NCBI GenBank assembly: GCA_964019695.1
Contig: OZ026516.1
Span: 103,664,368-103,728,367, forward strand
Source: Loripinus fragilis
Taxonomy: Eukaryota > Mollusca > Bivalvia > Lucinida > Lucinidae
Direction of reading: 5' to 3'
DNA length: 64,000 bases
The notes under the pieces are model-generated. The model did not search any database, was not told where the DNA came from, and was given only the letters and a program-made list of their open reading frames with translations. Below are positions 10,701-20,627 of this stretch, one piece after another (position 1 is the first letter of the stretch; every line of letters starts with the position of its first letter). The position numbers and the translations under genes are program-made.

Positions 10701-13125
10701 CTGTATCGTGAGCATGATCTAGCTGCAGAGGCATTTTGAATTTGTTTTTATGTTTTCTTAGTGTGAAATTTCGAGTCTCACACAAAATTTGAAAACCATG
10801 CAAAACCCAATGTCATCTTTTGATGTCAAGCAATGTTTTGAAGCCATGAACATACCAGGCTGCTAAGAGGTAACCGCCAAGCGTAACAACTTCAAATTTT
10901 CAGTAAATGATGTTGCTACATCACGCTATCGTCAGTTTGTGTTCACATCAAATTTGACTGCACACGACCATATTAAATGTATACAAAATATGTTAAATAA
11001 CAGCGTGCTTCAAGTCACAAAACAATGGTTGCTATGGATACCATTTATTCTTCTTAAGTATAAAATATTTATTCACCTACCTTATACTGAAAGAGAAAAT
11101 AAGTTGTTTTATTTGCATACAAGTTTTCGTGTGATTTGATAAAGAAATAAATTAATGAGAGAATTCTGCAAATTTATCAATCAGCCCTCGTATTCCATAT
11201 TATTGCAGACAATGTGCTTCTGGAGAAGGGCTCCACAGTCCTGATCGCACCTGCAGGACTACACAGAGACAGGCGATTCTTTCCCGACCCAGACAAGTTT
11301 GATCCTGACAGGTTTTTACCTCAGAACTGTGTAGACAGACACCCGTTTTCTTATATCCCATTCTCTGCCGGTGCCAGAAATTGTATTGGTAGGTTTATTT
11401 TGAGAATCTGACATAAGTGTTCATGTATTATTGAATTTATATTACAAGTTGGGGAAAATGTGAGACTTGCCAAGCATTTTGGTTCTTTTTCGCAACAAGT
11501 TTGATAAATCCAAAAGCAAGGGAGTGTGAATGTTAGATTTTATTTATCATATGACAATAAGCCACAGTCATGTACTTATAAATCACATTTTCATTAAGAT
11601 TTTGTCATTATGAATGTAATGTTGCTATGTACATTATTACATATTAATACTTGATATGTAAACAAGTAGTGGTTTATCCATTTTAATGCATGGCAAAACA
11701 TCTCTCCTAGACTTGATGTTATTTAAAAAATGATTATCATATGACGTCCCGTCTTGGAGTGAAATAAAGCCATGCAATAAAATCAGTAAATGACTAGTGG
11801 TTTACAGATTTTCGAGAAACATTATGACGTCCATAACAACGTTGCATACATAATGACAAAAAAATTATAACATTTTTACGGCAGAAATGAGATTTCAATG
11901 TAATCTTCATGTCATATGATAAATAAAATCTAACATTTGTGCTCTTGTATTATTGAATTTATTAAACTTAATGCGAAAAAGGGAGAAAATGCTCAGCAAG
12001 CCTAGCATTTTATCTCTTTTCCCAACTTGTTTAATCAATTCAATAAAACATGAGCACTCATATAAGATCCTCTATTTATCATATTAGGCTAAATATGTAA
12101 TCTGCGCACATAATATTTTCTATTTAAAGTTTTCACCCTGTTTTAATAAGTCAGCTTATCAGGATCCACATTTTTTCCACCACATGATTAATTCATATCA
12201 TAAGTGAAATCTCACCATTAGCATTATAAGTACTTATTGTGCACTTTTAAGAGAATGTGCTCTTATAAGATATAATATGATTGGTAATAATTACTTTCCA
12301 TTTCGATATATCTATCATACATTCTAACACACCTCGCCTATAGAGCCAATGCTAAAAAAACGTGATATATCAAACAATGATTCACAGTTTTGAAAGCGTA
12401 AGGAAAACACGCACTAGCTGACGTCATTTGTTACTGCAAAATGCTGTCAGCCATGGCATTAGACGGTGTAACCTCGTTTTTATGCTGACTATACAAATAC
12501 ATGTAAAGGTATGTGACACAGTCCAACTATTGGGGGGATTTCCTCAGTGCAATGGTGGCAAGTTGAAAGAAGCTGAAGACTTCAAATGTATTTTCGTTGT
12601 TCATTGTGTGTTAGAATCATAATAGATCAGCTCTATTGCGTGAATTGTTGAGTAATAATTCACTGTAGGTCAGTTGTACAAAGATAAATCATTCGCGCTA
12701 CACACTTGTGATTTGATTTTTACAAATGACCTCCAAACAGTGAATAATTACTCAACAATTCACTGCTAGAGCTGATCTATTTCTAAAATAAGATGTGGTT
12801 TTGCATTTTCAAAGACAGACTCCATTAGTTCATGGAAGCAAAAGCTATGAACTCTGATCAGACTGCTTCCCTTTGGATCCATTTGTTTGCAATAAACCTT
12901 GAACAGATTTTTCTATCCTACCCTCACACTCATGATGAATTCTTATTTTCTATCTATACAGGTCAGAAGTTTGCCATGCTTGAAGAAAAGGTGGTCCTCT
13001 CTACTATATTTAGAAACTTCAACGTGAAGTCTCTTCAGCGAACCTTGGAAGATTTGAACCCGGTTGAGGAGCTGATCTTGAGACCAGAGAACGGCATTAT
13101 CGTGGCTCTCACACCCAGAAACTAA
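1540..13125 (+). CDS. Cytochrome P450, CYP4 family, C-terminal half (6 exons)
   Basis: Join 1540-1743, 3882-3984, 6652-6719, 9953-10019, 11209-11388, 12962-13125. The spliced frame is open and gives 261 residues plus a TAA stop. All introns have GT and AG ends and all phases match. Motifs in order are the CYP4-type I-helix signature [13 protein letters not shown] (across the first junction), the EALR form of the K-helix EXXR, FDPDRF (PERF-like) and the heme loop [15 protein letters not shown], whose Cys is the axial heme ligand. CYP4 enzymes are ER membrane-bound monooxygenases, usually omega-hydroxylases of fatty acids or eicosanoids. The substrate here cannot be inferred. A full CYP4 is about 500 residues, so the N-terminal half, including the membrane anchor, is upstream of the window. 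The gene is convergent with the - strand gene at 32281-63381. Confidence 0.95.
1752..1952. repeat. MITE-A copy 1, next to a CYP4 donor site
   Basis: About 200-bp imperfect palindrome with ends CAGTAAAACCTGTCTTAA and its inverse, flanked by TA. The centre pairs TATTGCAGAATGCTCC with its inverse, partly eroded in this copy. TA flanks fit a Tc1/mariner-type MITE. It is one of nine copies in the window and starts 8 bp after the exon end at 1743. Confidence 0.8.
1998..2249. repeat. MITE-D copy 1 (TTAA, CCCTTTGTAT ends)
   Basis: It starts TTAACCCTTTGTATTTG and ends ATACAAAGGGTTGA. A central hairpin, ATGAAATGCAGCA with its inverse, lies at about 2060-2090. Other copies are near 57545-57750 and 58484-58735, with a fragment at 29538. 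The TTAA flank and CCC start resemble piggyBac-type ends. Confidence 0.7.
2250..3235. other. Intron sequence, unclassified
   Basis: About 1 kb in the first P450 intron. It has higher GC than its surroundings, especially 2500-3110, and may be an old dispersed repeat. I found no open frame with recognisable protein similarity. Confidence 0.3.
3236..3595. repeat. L-family repeat copy 1
   Basis: It shares two blocks with other copies in the window. One is AAACCACTAGTGGTTTACAG, itself a short palindrome. The other is a hairpin in which GATAAAATGCTCGGCAAGCC pairs with its inverse next to TTTAATAAATTCAATAAAAC. It ends at ATGAGCA near 3586, directly against a truncated exon copy. Confidence 0.65.
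3596..3881 (+). pseudogene. Two decayed tandem copies of CYP4 exon b
   Basis: The real exon at 3882 is preceded by two partial copies. Copy 1 (3596-3650) keeps only the second half of the exon and is cut at its 5' side by the L-family repeat. Copy 2 (3712-3826) keeps the acceptor and the first two-thirds. It then has a 4-bp insertion near 3778, a 1-bp insertion further on, and no donor. Spacing is 158 bp and then 170 bp. Copy 2 would disrupt the frame if spliced in. Confidence 0.85.
3882..3984 (+). CDS. CYP4 exon b (I-helix centre)
   Basis: 103 bp, phase 0 in and 1 out. It begins [15 protein letters not shown], which holds the I-helix oxygen-binding threonine, and ends with the J-helix sequence HEELDSIF. 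Acceptor is attgtag and donor is g|gtaggg. Confidence 0.95.
4022..4191. repeat. MITE with 16-bp TAACCCTTTACTCCAT ends
   Basis: The left end TAACCCTTTACTCCAT (4019-4034) is the perfect inverse of ATGGAGTAAAGGGTTA (4179-4194). It is flanked by TTAA on the right. It appears once in the window and fits the same TTAA-flanked class as MITE-B, C and D. Confidence 0.75.
4331..5126. repeat. TIR element, ~800 bp, with ~55-bp imperfect ends
   Basis: The left end has GAATCGAAAATTGGGGAACA and then TTGTGGTATAAA. The right end has the inverse order, TTTATACCACAA and then CATTCCCCAAATTTGGATTC. The interior carries further inverted copies of TTCATGGCATCATGAATAC-like sequence. No transposase frame was seen. 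A related end is at about 23195-23290. Confidence 0.6.
5132..5318. repeat. MITE-E copy 1
   Basis: Family hairpin in which GGTGCTCAAAAGAACC meets GTACCCACAACATATG, with outer ends near TCCAGATAAAG and CTTATCTGGA. Other copies are at 6457, 22070, 36800, 56908, 59165 and 63586. Confidence 0.65.
5319..6100. other. Intron with AT microsatellite and a GT tract
   Basis: A degenerate TATTTATT-type tract spans about 5640-5790. A GT repeat with GC interruptions spans 5862-5890. No exon is recognised between P450 exons b and c. Confidence 0.5.
6115..6215. repeat. Short tandem repeat, TAGACATTTTGGCA motif
   Basis: Four to five imperfect copies of a roughly 16-30 bp motif containing TAGACATTTTGGCA. Confidence 0.6.
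6457..6625. repeat. MITE-E copy 2
   Basis: Near-complete hairpin. AACATATGTTGTGGATACTC runs through CTCAATGAGACGG to the inverse GAGCACCCTAAACATATGTT. The right end is TTTGTTTATCTAAACC. Confidence 0.75.
6652..6719 (+). CDS. CYP4 exon c
   Basis: 68 bp, phase 1 in and 0 out. It encodes (G)[18 protein letters not shown] followed by CCIK, the J'-helix region just before the K helix. Acceptor is gatag and donor is aag|gtactg. Confidence 0.92.
6733..6965. repeat. MITE-G copy 1
   Basis: Inverted ends GACATGTGATTTCCAACAATG and CAT...GAAATCTCATGTCACGGC. It has an inner pair around CAAAGGCTCTGATCAGACTG. A second copy, 37806-38040, is inserted in MITE-A copy 9. Confidence 0.65.
7159..7597. repeat. TIR element ending in TTATTACCCAACC
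   Basis: Left TTATTACCCAACC (about 7160) and right GGTTGGGTAATAA (about 7584-7596) are inverse. No coding content seen. Confidence 0.55.
7598..7764. repeat. Hairpin with 47-bp arms, one mismatch
   Basis: Left arm 7598-7644 begins AAACAGTTATTTCATGCC. Right arm 7718-7764 is its inverse with a single mismatch. The 73-bp loop is GC-richer than the surroundings. Confidence 0.9.
7765..8027. other. Intron, nothing recognised
   Basis: No exon, repeat family or motif recognised. Confidence 0.3.
8028..9101. repeat. TIR element, ~1.07 kb, perfect 22-bp ends
   Basis: The 22-bp sequence at 8028-8049 (starts GACAAAACATAGAAAG) recurs exactly inverted at 9080-9101. The right side also has degenerate tandem TTTTCTATATTTTGTC copies from about 8990. 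No transposase frame was seen, so it is likely non-autonomous. Confidence 0.65.
9102..9234. other. Intron, nothing recognised
   Basis: No feature seen. Confidence 0.3.
9235..9610. repeat. L-family repeat copy 2
   Basis: It contains ATCTTACATGAGTGCTCATG and the GATAAAATGCAAGGCTTGC hairpin flanked by TTTAATAAATTCAATAA, followed by the block with ACCAATAGTGGTTTATCG. Confidence 0.65.
9651..9850. repeat. MITE-B copy 1
   Basis: Imperfect palindrome. The left end is an eroded AAAGCACCACCTA and the right end is TTGGCGCTTTAAGAG. The centre pairs ATGAGAATTGTCTGCTGGCA with its inverse. Confidence 0.65.
9953..10019 (+). CDS. CYP4 exon d (K helix)
   Basis: 67 bp, phase 0 in and 1 out. It begins [17 protein letters not shown] and R form the invariant EXXR of the P450 fold. 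Acceptor is tttgcag and donor is g|gtaagt. Confidence 0.95.
10020..11208. other. Intron, nothing recognised
   Basis: About 1.2 kb between exons d and e. I saw no inverted-end repeat shared with the rest of the window and no coding similarity. Confidence 0.3.
11209..11388 (+). CDS. CYP4 exon e (PERF and heme loop)
   Basis: 180 bp, phase 1 in and out. It includes [16 protein letters not shown], then FDPDRF, and the heme-binding loop [10 protein letters not shown] split just after the cysteine. This is the most diagnostic exon for a functional P450. Acceptor is attgcag and donor is g|gtaggt. Confidence 0.97.
11405..12075. repeat. L-family repeat copy 3, long form
   Basis: A left GAGTGCTCATGT-like end (ACATAAGTGTTCATGTATTA) and a right ATGAGCACTCATATAAGATC end are inverse, enclosing about 670 bp. 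Two inner blocks of TAGTGGTTTA with CATTATGACGTCC are also inverted. This is the most complete copy and suggests that the family is itself a long inverted-repeat element. Confidence 0.7.
12076..12623. other. Intron, nothing firm
   Basis: AT-rich, with no recognised exon or repeat family. Confidence 0.3.
12624..12779. repeat. Small inverted-repeat element, ~50-bp arms
   Basis: AGATCAGCTCTA and GTGAATTGTTGAGTAATAAT at the left are matched by the inverse at the right, ending AGAGCTGATCT. The loop is about 55 bp. TIR length is about a third of the element. Confidence 0.75.
12962..13125 (+). CDS. CYP4 exon f (terminal)
   Basis: 164 bp, phase 1 in. It continues the heme loop as [17 protein letters not shown] and ends IVALTPRN and TAA at 13123-13125. 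Acceptor is atacag. The length after the heme cysteine is normal for CYP4, so the C terminus looks intact. Confidence 0.95.
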
Positions 13126-13600
13126 GATATACTTCAAACTTGTTATAATAGGAGCAAGAATGTGAGAAAGAACAGTAAATTGTGGGTTGCATTCTAAGAG
13201 TTTAGTTTAATACCTCAATGTACAGTTAACCCTGTCTTAAGAGGCCGCTGAAAAATAGACAAAACAAAAGTTTTAAAGACAAATGGTATCTTAATGAAGG
13301 TCGAAAGTATTGCAGAATGCTCTCTAGTAGCATTCTGCAATACTATTGACCTGCATTACGCGATAATCAGTCTTGAAAACCCACTTTTGATCTTCTTTTT
13401 GAGTGGCTGCTTTAGACAGGTTTGACTATGTGCACAGTGAAGATACATATCAGACTGCAAAGTCTATTTAGGGCCAGTACCTTAATTTTTTGAACAATTG
13501 GTAATGTTACCCACCCCTTTTTTATGCATTTGGGTATTGCAAATGTTAAATGGGTATTCAACATTTCTAATAAATATTTCAGTAATTAGGTTTTTCAATT
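13126..13600 (+). other. Probable CYP4 3' UTR region
   Basis: Sequence after the stop. An AATAAA at 13569-13574 is the first clear candidate poly(A) signal. If it is used, MITE-A copy 2 lies within the 3' UTR. A later ATTGAATAAATGC near 13772 is an alternative. Confidence 0.35.
13221..13429. repeat. MITE-A copy 2
   Basis: It starts TACAGTTAACCCTGTCTTAA, has a central hairpin GCAGAATGCTCTCTAGTAGC and ends ACAGGTTTGACTA. It is diverged relative to other copies. Confidence 0.75.
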
Positions 13601-14097
13601 GAGTATTTTCATAAATGCTAAAGCTTTACTTACCAATTGATGCATTTTTTGTCTTATTGCTGCCTTGAATATAACTTGCTGCTCAAAATGGACTTTCTCT
13701 TGCCCAGGATTCGACTTGGAAGCCATTTCTATCAAAAACAAATAACTGATGCTGGTTCTCTCAGATCATATTGAATAAATGCTAAAATCCAGTACCCAGG
13801 ACTATTTGATTGTATTGGGTAAACTGAATTTCTTTTGCTTTTTGTTACCCTACCAAATCAATTTGAATTGCTTTTTTTGATAATTTATTTGGGTAAATAG
13901 GCAAATACGCATACTAATAAAGGTACTGCTGGGCAATGTCCTTTACCGTAAACATTGCAGCTAGTATAGGGCTTTGATTCAGATTTTCACACTATATTGT
14001 TGGTATTACTGTATGATAATTTCCATGACATAATTTGTTGTTTATATGTACATAGCCATGCTTTATTTTAACCCATGATTTAACCCCTGTATAAATT
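13430..14097. other. Intergenic, nothing recognised
   Basis: AT-rich, with several short direct repeats of TTGGGTATT or TGGGTAA type. No gene signal. Confidence 0.3.
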
Positions 14098-14138
14098 GTA
14101 TCTGAAAATGTTGTCTGCTTAAGTTGACTGTTGCATAC

Positions 14139-14483
14139 TTCTTCTTCTTCCACTGTAAGAGTAGTAATCTTCTCAGATTGTAGGTTACCTCGTGTAAAAC
14201 TGTTATGCCTGATAAACAGATAAAATGTCCCAGATCCCCGTTTAAAACTATGTACATGTTGTTGGGTTGCTTAGTAGGGTTGCAGGAGCTGGGAAGGCAG
14301 GCTTGAAAGGCCTTCCCTGAATTCCTGGAGACTCTGGATATCTGTAACAGTGGTAGGTAGTTGATTCCAGTCACAGATGGTACGAGGGTAGAAAGAATAC
14401 TTGTAGACATCTTTGGTTGCATTTAAATGACGTTGGAAACCTCTCATACGGGTGTCGTTGAGTTGGATGTAGTCAGTAGTGAC
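14139..14483 (-). mobile_element. 5'-truncated LINE (jockey/CR1-like) tail
   Basis: On the - strand, 14483 to 14271 reads the C terminus of a non-LTR reverse transcriptase ORF2 and then TAA at 14271-14273. Recognisable pieces are RGFQRHLNATKDVYKYSF, then YPRTICDWNQLP. The SF-PRTI-WN-LP block is typical of the end of jockey/CR1-type ORF2. The element ends in a GAAGAAGAAG tail beside the target. The second copy of the host duplication is the empty site, which defines the insertion at about 345 bp. Only about 70 codons remain, so it is dead. Confidence 0.8.
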
Positions 14484-15093
14484 ATATACATTGTTGACAG
14501 CATGGTTAATGTTAGTCTAGAGGCAAACCGTGTGGACCCAGATACACTGTTTGTCTACACTTTTTATGGAAGAGGGCATTTCAGCAGACAACAAAAGATT
14601 TTTTTGTGAGTGGGCCTTTAAGGGTTAAGTGCTTTTGAACTGTTATGTGCTTTTGAGTTGCCATGTATGAGTATTCTGCCATGTATAGTCAATTTCTAGC
14701 TTATATTCTTATACCTTTATACTATATTTGTGCTCTTTATAATTGTGATAATTGTGATCCTTTAAATATCAATTGTTCTATCTTGACCCTTAAAAAAAAA
14801 AAAGCAAGGCTTCCTTACATAGTGAAGGCTTTTTAGATTTTTTTAAAGCTAATAATAATGGTAAATATAACCAAGCCCCCCCCCCCCCCCCTGTATCTGA
14901 AAGTGCTGTCTGTTGAAGTTGTTTGTTGCATACACTGTTGGCAGCTTAGCTAACGTAAGTCTAGAGGCAGACCGTGTGGACCCAGTTACACTGTTTATTG
15001 AAGACACAGATTCACTGTTTGTCTAGACTGTTTGTTGAAGGGGCTTTTAAAACATTTCATCAGACAACAGATTTTTTTTTTGTGATTGGGCCT

Positions 15094-15300
15094 TTAACCC
15101 TAAAAGCGCCAATCACGACTGCAGCAGACGACAAATTTTGCGACATCTTTCTTGTTTTTGACAAAAATGAGGTATGATATTTCATAAGAATCGTCTGCCA
15201 GCAGACGATTCTCATGAAATATCATGCTTTATTATTTTTGAAAAAGTGGCAAAATTTGAAATTGTCGTCTGCTGCAAATTATAGGTGGCGCTTTAAGGGT
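15094..15300. repeat. MITE-B copy 2
   Basis: TTAACCCTAAAAGCGCCAAT at the left and GGCGCTTTAAGGGTAAA at the right. The centre pairs AGAATCGTCTGCCAGCAGAC with its inverse. Confidence 0.8.
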
Positions 15301-15551
15301 AAAGTGCTTTTGAAATGTTATGTGCTTTTGAGTTGCCATGTATGAGTATTCTGCCATGTATAGTCAATTTCTAGTTTATATTCTTATACCTTTATACTAT
15401 GTTTGTGCTCTTTATAATTTTGATAATTCCTTTTTAATTTTAATTGTTCTATTTTGACCCTTAAAACACAAAAAAGTAAGGTTTCCTTACATAGTGAAGG
15501 CTTTTTAGATTTTTATTACATAGAAGCAAATAATAATGGTAAATGTAACCA

Positions 15552-15785
15552 AGCCCCTGAGATTATAAAATTTTTATGCTCAATTGATCATGAAATTTCA
15601 AATGCTCATAAAAACTAAAACGATGAAAACTAAAGTTTTTTTATCTAATTAAAACGATCAGATGTATTTATCCCTGCTAATTAATGTTAAAATGCCAACA
15701 CAGTTGTTGGCATTTTAACATTTATGAGCAGAATAAATTTTGTGCTCAGTTTAGTTTAGCATGAAAAAAGTTTTATAACCTCGGG
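15552..15785. repeat. MITE-F copy 1 (AGATTATAAAA / TTTTATAACCTCGGG ends)
   Basis: The centre is a hairpin AAAATGCCAACA with its inverse. The right end is GCATGAAAAAAGTTTTATAA. A second copy is at 53650-53880. Confidence 0.7.
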
Positions 15786-15889
15786 TCTGGTTTTGCATGA
15801 AATGCTCCCAACAAATTTATTTAATCAACAAATAGTATTATGTTTGTGTACCATGTACTTTTGCATTATTTAGTATTATTTTGCTTTTT

Positions 15890-18800
15890 ACAGTGTAATA
15901 TGAATAGTGTAGTATGGGTCTGCAGTGTAACCTGAATTACTTAGCACCAGTTTTATGTGTAACATCTATTACTAGTATCAATCTGTGAAGTGTAAAATAT
16001 ATGACTTTAGTGTTGTTGTTAAGTGTAGCATTTATTACTTTAGTGTCATCCTGCAGTGTAACATCTATCACTAGCAACATCTTACAGTGTAACATATACA
16101 TGTATTACTAGTATCACTGTGTTGTGATTTTAGTATCATTGTGCAATGTAAGATCTATTACTTTAGTACATGTATCATTTTGCAGTGTAACATCTATTAC
16201 TTTGGTATCATTGTTTTGTAACATGTATTACTTTACTATCCTGCAGTGTAACATCCATCACTACTATCATTTTGCAGTGTAACATCTATTAGTTTAGTAG
16301 CAATCTGCAGTAACATCTACATGTATTACTAGTATTATTCTGCAGAATATGATCTATTACTTTAGTAGCAATCTGCATTGTTAAATACATTACTTTAGTA
16401 GCAATCTGCAGTGTAACATGTATATGTATTACTAGTACCATTCTGCAGAATAACATCTATCAATTTAGAAGCAATCTGCAGTGTAAAGTCTACATGTATT
16501 ACTAGTACCATTCTGCAGAATGACATCTATTAATTTAGAAGCAATCTGCAGTGTAACATCTACATGTATTACTAGTACCATTCTGCAGTATAACATCTAC
16601 ATTTATTACTAGTACCATTCTGCAGAATGACATCTATTAATTTAGAAGCAACCTGCAGTGTAACATCTACATGTATTACTAGTACCATTCTGCAGAATAA
16701 CATCTATTAATTTAGAAGCATCCTGCAGTGTAACATCTACATGTATTACTTGTATCATTCTGCAGAATAACATCTATTAATTAAGTAGCAATCTGCAGTG
16801 TAACATCTACATGTATAACTAGTATCATTCTGCAGTATGACATCTATTACTTTAGAAGCAACCTGCATTGTAACATCTACATGTATTTACTTGTATCATT
16901 CTGCAGAATAACATCTATTTATTAAGTAGCAATCTGCAGTGTAACATCTACATGTATTACTAGTATCATTCTGCAGAATAACATCTATTAATTTAGTATC
17001 AATCTTCAGTGTCACATCTCCATGTATAACTAGTATCATTCTGCAGAATAACATCTATTAATTTAGTAGCATTCTGCAGTGTCACATCTACATGCATTAC
17101 TAGTATCATTCTCCAGTATAACATCTATTAATTTAGAAGCAATCTGCAGTGTAACATCTACATGTATTACTAGTATCATTCTGCAGACTAACATCTATAA
17201 ATTTAGTAGCAATCTGCAGTGTAACATCTACATGTATTACTAGTACCATTCTGCAGAATAACATCTATTTATTTAGAAGCAATCTGCAGTGTAACATCTA
17301 CATGTATTACTAGTACCATTCTGCAGAATGACATCTATTAATTTAGAAGCAATCTGCAGTGTAACATCTACATGTATTACTAGTATCATTCTTCAGAATA
17401 ACATCTATTAATTTAGTAGCAACCTGCATTGTAACATCTACATGTATTACTAGTACCAACGGCAGTATAACATCTATTAATTTAGTAGCAACCTGCAGTG
17501 TAACATCTACATGTATTACTAGTACCATTCTACAGAATAACATCTATTAATTTAGAAGCAACCTGCAGTATAACATCTACATGTTATACTAGTACCATTC
17601 TTCAGAATGACATCTTTTTTAATTAAGTAGCAATCTGCAGTGTAACATCTACATGTATTACTAGTACCATTCGGCAGTATGACATCTATTACTTTAGAGG
17701 CAACCTGCAGTGTAACATCTACATGAATTTACTTGTATCATTCTGCAGAATAACATCTATTTATTTAGTAACAATCTGCAGTGTAACATCTACATGTATT
17801 ACTAGTATCATTCTGCAGAATAACATCTATTAATTTAGTAGCAATCTGCAGTGTCACATCTACATGTATTACTAGTACCATTCTGCAGAATAACATCTAT
17901 TAATTTAGAAGCAATCTGCAGTGTCACATCTATATGTATTACTAGTATCATTCTGCAGAATAAGATCTACTAATTTAGTAGCAATCTGCAGTGTAACATC
18001 TACATGTATTGCTAGTACCATTCTGCAGAATAACATCTATTAATTTGGAAGCAATCTGCAGTGTAACATCTGCATGTATTACTAGTATCATTCTGCAGTA
18101 TAACATCTATTACTTTAGAAGCAACCTGCAGTGTAACATCTACATGTATTTACTTGTATCATTCTGCAGTATAACATCTATTAATTTAGTAGCAATCTGC
18201 AGTGTAACATCTACATGTATTACTAGTATCATTCTGCAGAATAACATCTATTAATTTAGTAGCAATCTGCAGTGTAACATCTACATGTATTTACTAGTAC
18301 CATTCTGCAGAATAACATCTATTAATTTAGTAGCAATCTGCAGTGTAACATCTGCATGTATTACTAGTACCATTCTGCAGAATGACATCTATTAATTTAG
18401 TAGCAATCTGCAGTGTAACATCTACATGTATTTACTTGTACCATTCTGCAGAATAACATCTATTAATTTAGTAGCAATCTGCAGTGTAACATCTACATGT
18501 ATTACTAGTATCATTCTACAGAATAACATCTATTAATTTAGTAGCAACCTGCAGTGTAACATCTACATGTATTATTAGTATCATTCTACAGAATAACATC
18601 TATTAATTTAGTAGCAATCTGCAGTGTTACATCTACATGTATTACTAGTATCATTCTACAGAATAACAACTATTAATTTAGTAGCAATCTGCAGTGTAAC
18701 ATCTACATGTATTACCAGGTACCATTCTGCAGAATAACATCTATTAATTTAGAAGCAACCTGCAGTATAACATCTACATGTAATACTAGTACCATTCTGC

Positions 18801-20545
18801 AGAATGACATCTATTTTAATTAAGTAGCAATCTGCAGTGTAACATCTACATGTATTACTAGTATCATTCTACAGAATAACAACTATTAATTTAGAAGCAA
18901 TCTGCAGTGTAACATCTACATGTATTACTAGTATCATTCTACAGAATAACAACTATTAATTTAGAAGCAATCTGCAGTGTAACATCTACATGTATTACTA
19001 GTACCATTCTGCAGAATAACATCTATTAATTTAGTAGCAATCTGCAGTGTAACATCTACATGTATTACCAGGTACCATTCTGCAGAATAACATCTATTAA
19101 TTTAGAAGCAACCTGCAGTATAACATCTACATGTAATACTAGTACCATTCTGCAGAATGACATCTATTTTAATTAAGTAGCAATCTGCAGTGTAACATCT
19201 ACATGTATTACTAGTACCATTGGGCAGTATGACATCTATTACTTTAGAAGCAACCTGCAGTGTAACATCTACATGAATTTACTTGTATCATTCTGCAGAA
19301 TAACTTCTATTAATTTAGTAGCAATCTGCAGGTAACATCTTCATGTATTACTAGTACCATTCTGCAGAATAACATCTATTAATTTAGTAGCAATCTGCAG
19401 TGTAACATCTACATGTATTACTAGTATCATTCTGCAGAAAAACATCTTTTAATTAAGTAGCAATCTGCATTGTAACATCTACATGTATTACTAGTACCAT
19501 TCTGCAGAATAACATCTATTAATTTAGAAGCAACCTGCAGTGTAACATCTACATGTATTACTAGTATCATTCTGCAGAATAACATCTATTAATTTAGTAG
19601 CAATCTGCAGTGTCACATCTACATGTATTACTAGTATCATTCTGCAGAAAAACATCTATTAATTTAGTAGCAATCTGCAGTGTAACATCTACATGTATTA
19701 CTAGTACCATTCTGCAGAATAACATCTATTAATTTAGTAGCAATCTGCAGTGTAACATCTACATGTATTACTAGTACCATTCTGCAGTATAACATCTATT
19801 AATTTAGTAGCAATCTGCAGTGTAACATCTACATGTATTACTAGTACCATTCTGCAGAATAACATCTATTAATTTAGTAGCAATCTGCAGTGTAACATCT
19901 ACATGTATTACTAGTACCATTCTGCAGAATAACAACTATTAATTTAGTAGCATTCTGCAGTGTCACATCTACATGTATTACTAGTACCATTCTGCAGAAT
20001 AACATCTATTAATTTGGAAGCAATCTGCAGTGTAACATCTACATGTATTACTAGTACCATTCTGCAGAATAATATCTTTTAATTTAGAAGCAATCTGCAG
20101 TGTAACATCTGCATGTATTACTAGTACCATTCTGCAGAATAACATCTATTAATTTAGAAGCAATCTGCAGTGTCACATCTACATGTATTACTAGTACCAT
20201 TCTGCAGAATAACACCTATTAATTTAGAAGCAATCTGCAGTGTAAACTCTACATGTATTACTAGTACCATTCTGCAGAATAACATCTACTACTTTAGAAG
20301 CAATCTGCAGTGTAACATCTTCATGTATTACTAGTACTATTCTGCAGAATAACATCTATTTATTTAGAAGCAACCTATTACTAGTACCATTCTGCAGAAT
20401 GGCATCTATTTTAATTTAGTAGCAATCTGCAGTGTAACATCTGCATGTATTACTAGTATCATTCTGCAGTATAACATCCATTACTTTAGAAGCGACCTGC
20501 AGTGTAACATTTACTAGTATCATTCTGAAGTATAACATCTATTAC
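15890..20545. repeat. 70-bp minisatellite array, ~4.6 kb
   Basis: From about 16,240 the unit is 70 bp (for example 19681 to 19751), roughly 60 copies. Each unit is two related halves: TAACATCTACATGTATTAC..ACCATTCTGCAG, then TAACATCTATTAATTTAG..GCAATCTGCAG. CTGCAG (PstI) therefore occurs about twice per unit. From 15,890 to 16,240 only diverged half-units with irregular spacing are seen, probably the older edge. The middle (19,000-20,300) is the most uniform. Open frames inside do not persist, because 70 is not a multiple of 3. The position is intergenic between the convergent genes. Confidence 0.95.
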
Positions 20546-20627
20546 TTTTGTAGCATTCTGCAGTGTCACGTAACTGTAGCAGTGTCACATGAATATAAAT
20601 TATCATTCTGCAGTGTCACATATATTG

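Larger units (their letters stand above)
14098..15557. repeat. Direct segmental duplication, ~0.7 kb x2
   Basis: The segment starting TGTATCTGAAAATG (14098) and running to about 14880 is repeated from 14892 to about 15557. Matching blocks include TCTAGAGGCA..CCGTGTGGACCCAG and GAGTATTCTGCCATGTATAG. Copy 1 has a LINE insertion that copy 2 lacks, and copy 2 has a MITE-B that copy 1 lacks. The junction holds a run of 16 C (about 14877-14892). Confidence 0.8.

Noticed and set aside
17343..18254. Open frames within the 70-bp satellite
   Set aside because: The unit length is not a multiple of 3, so frames do not persist between copies. No protein similarity.
15890..20545. CRISPR-like array
   Set aside because: Contiguous 70-bp tandem units without unique spacers in a eukaryotic context; a minisatellite.
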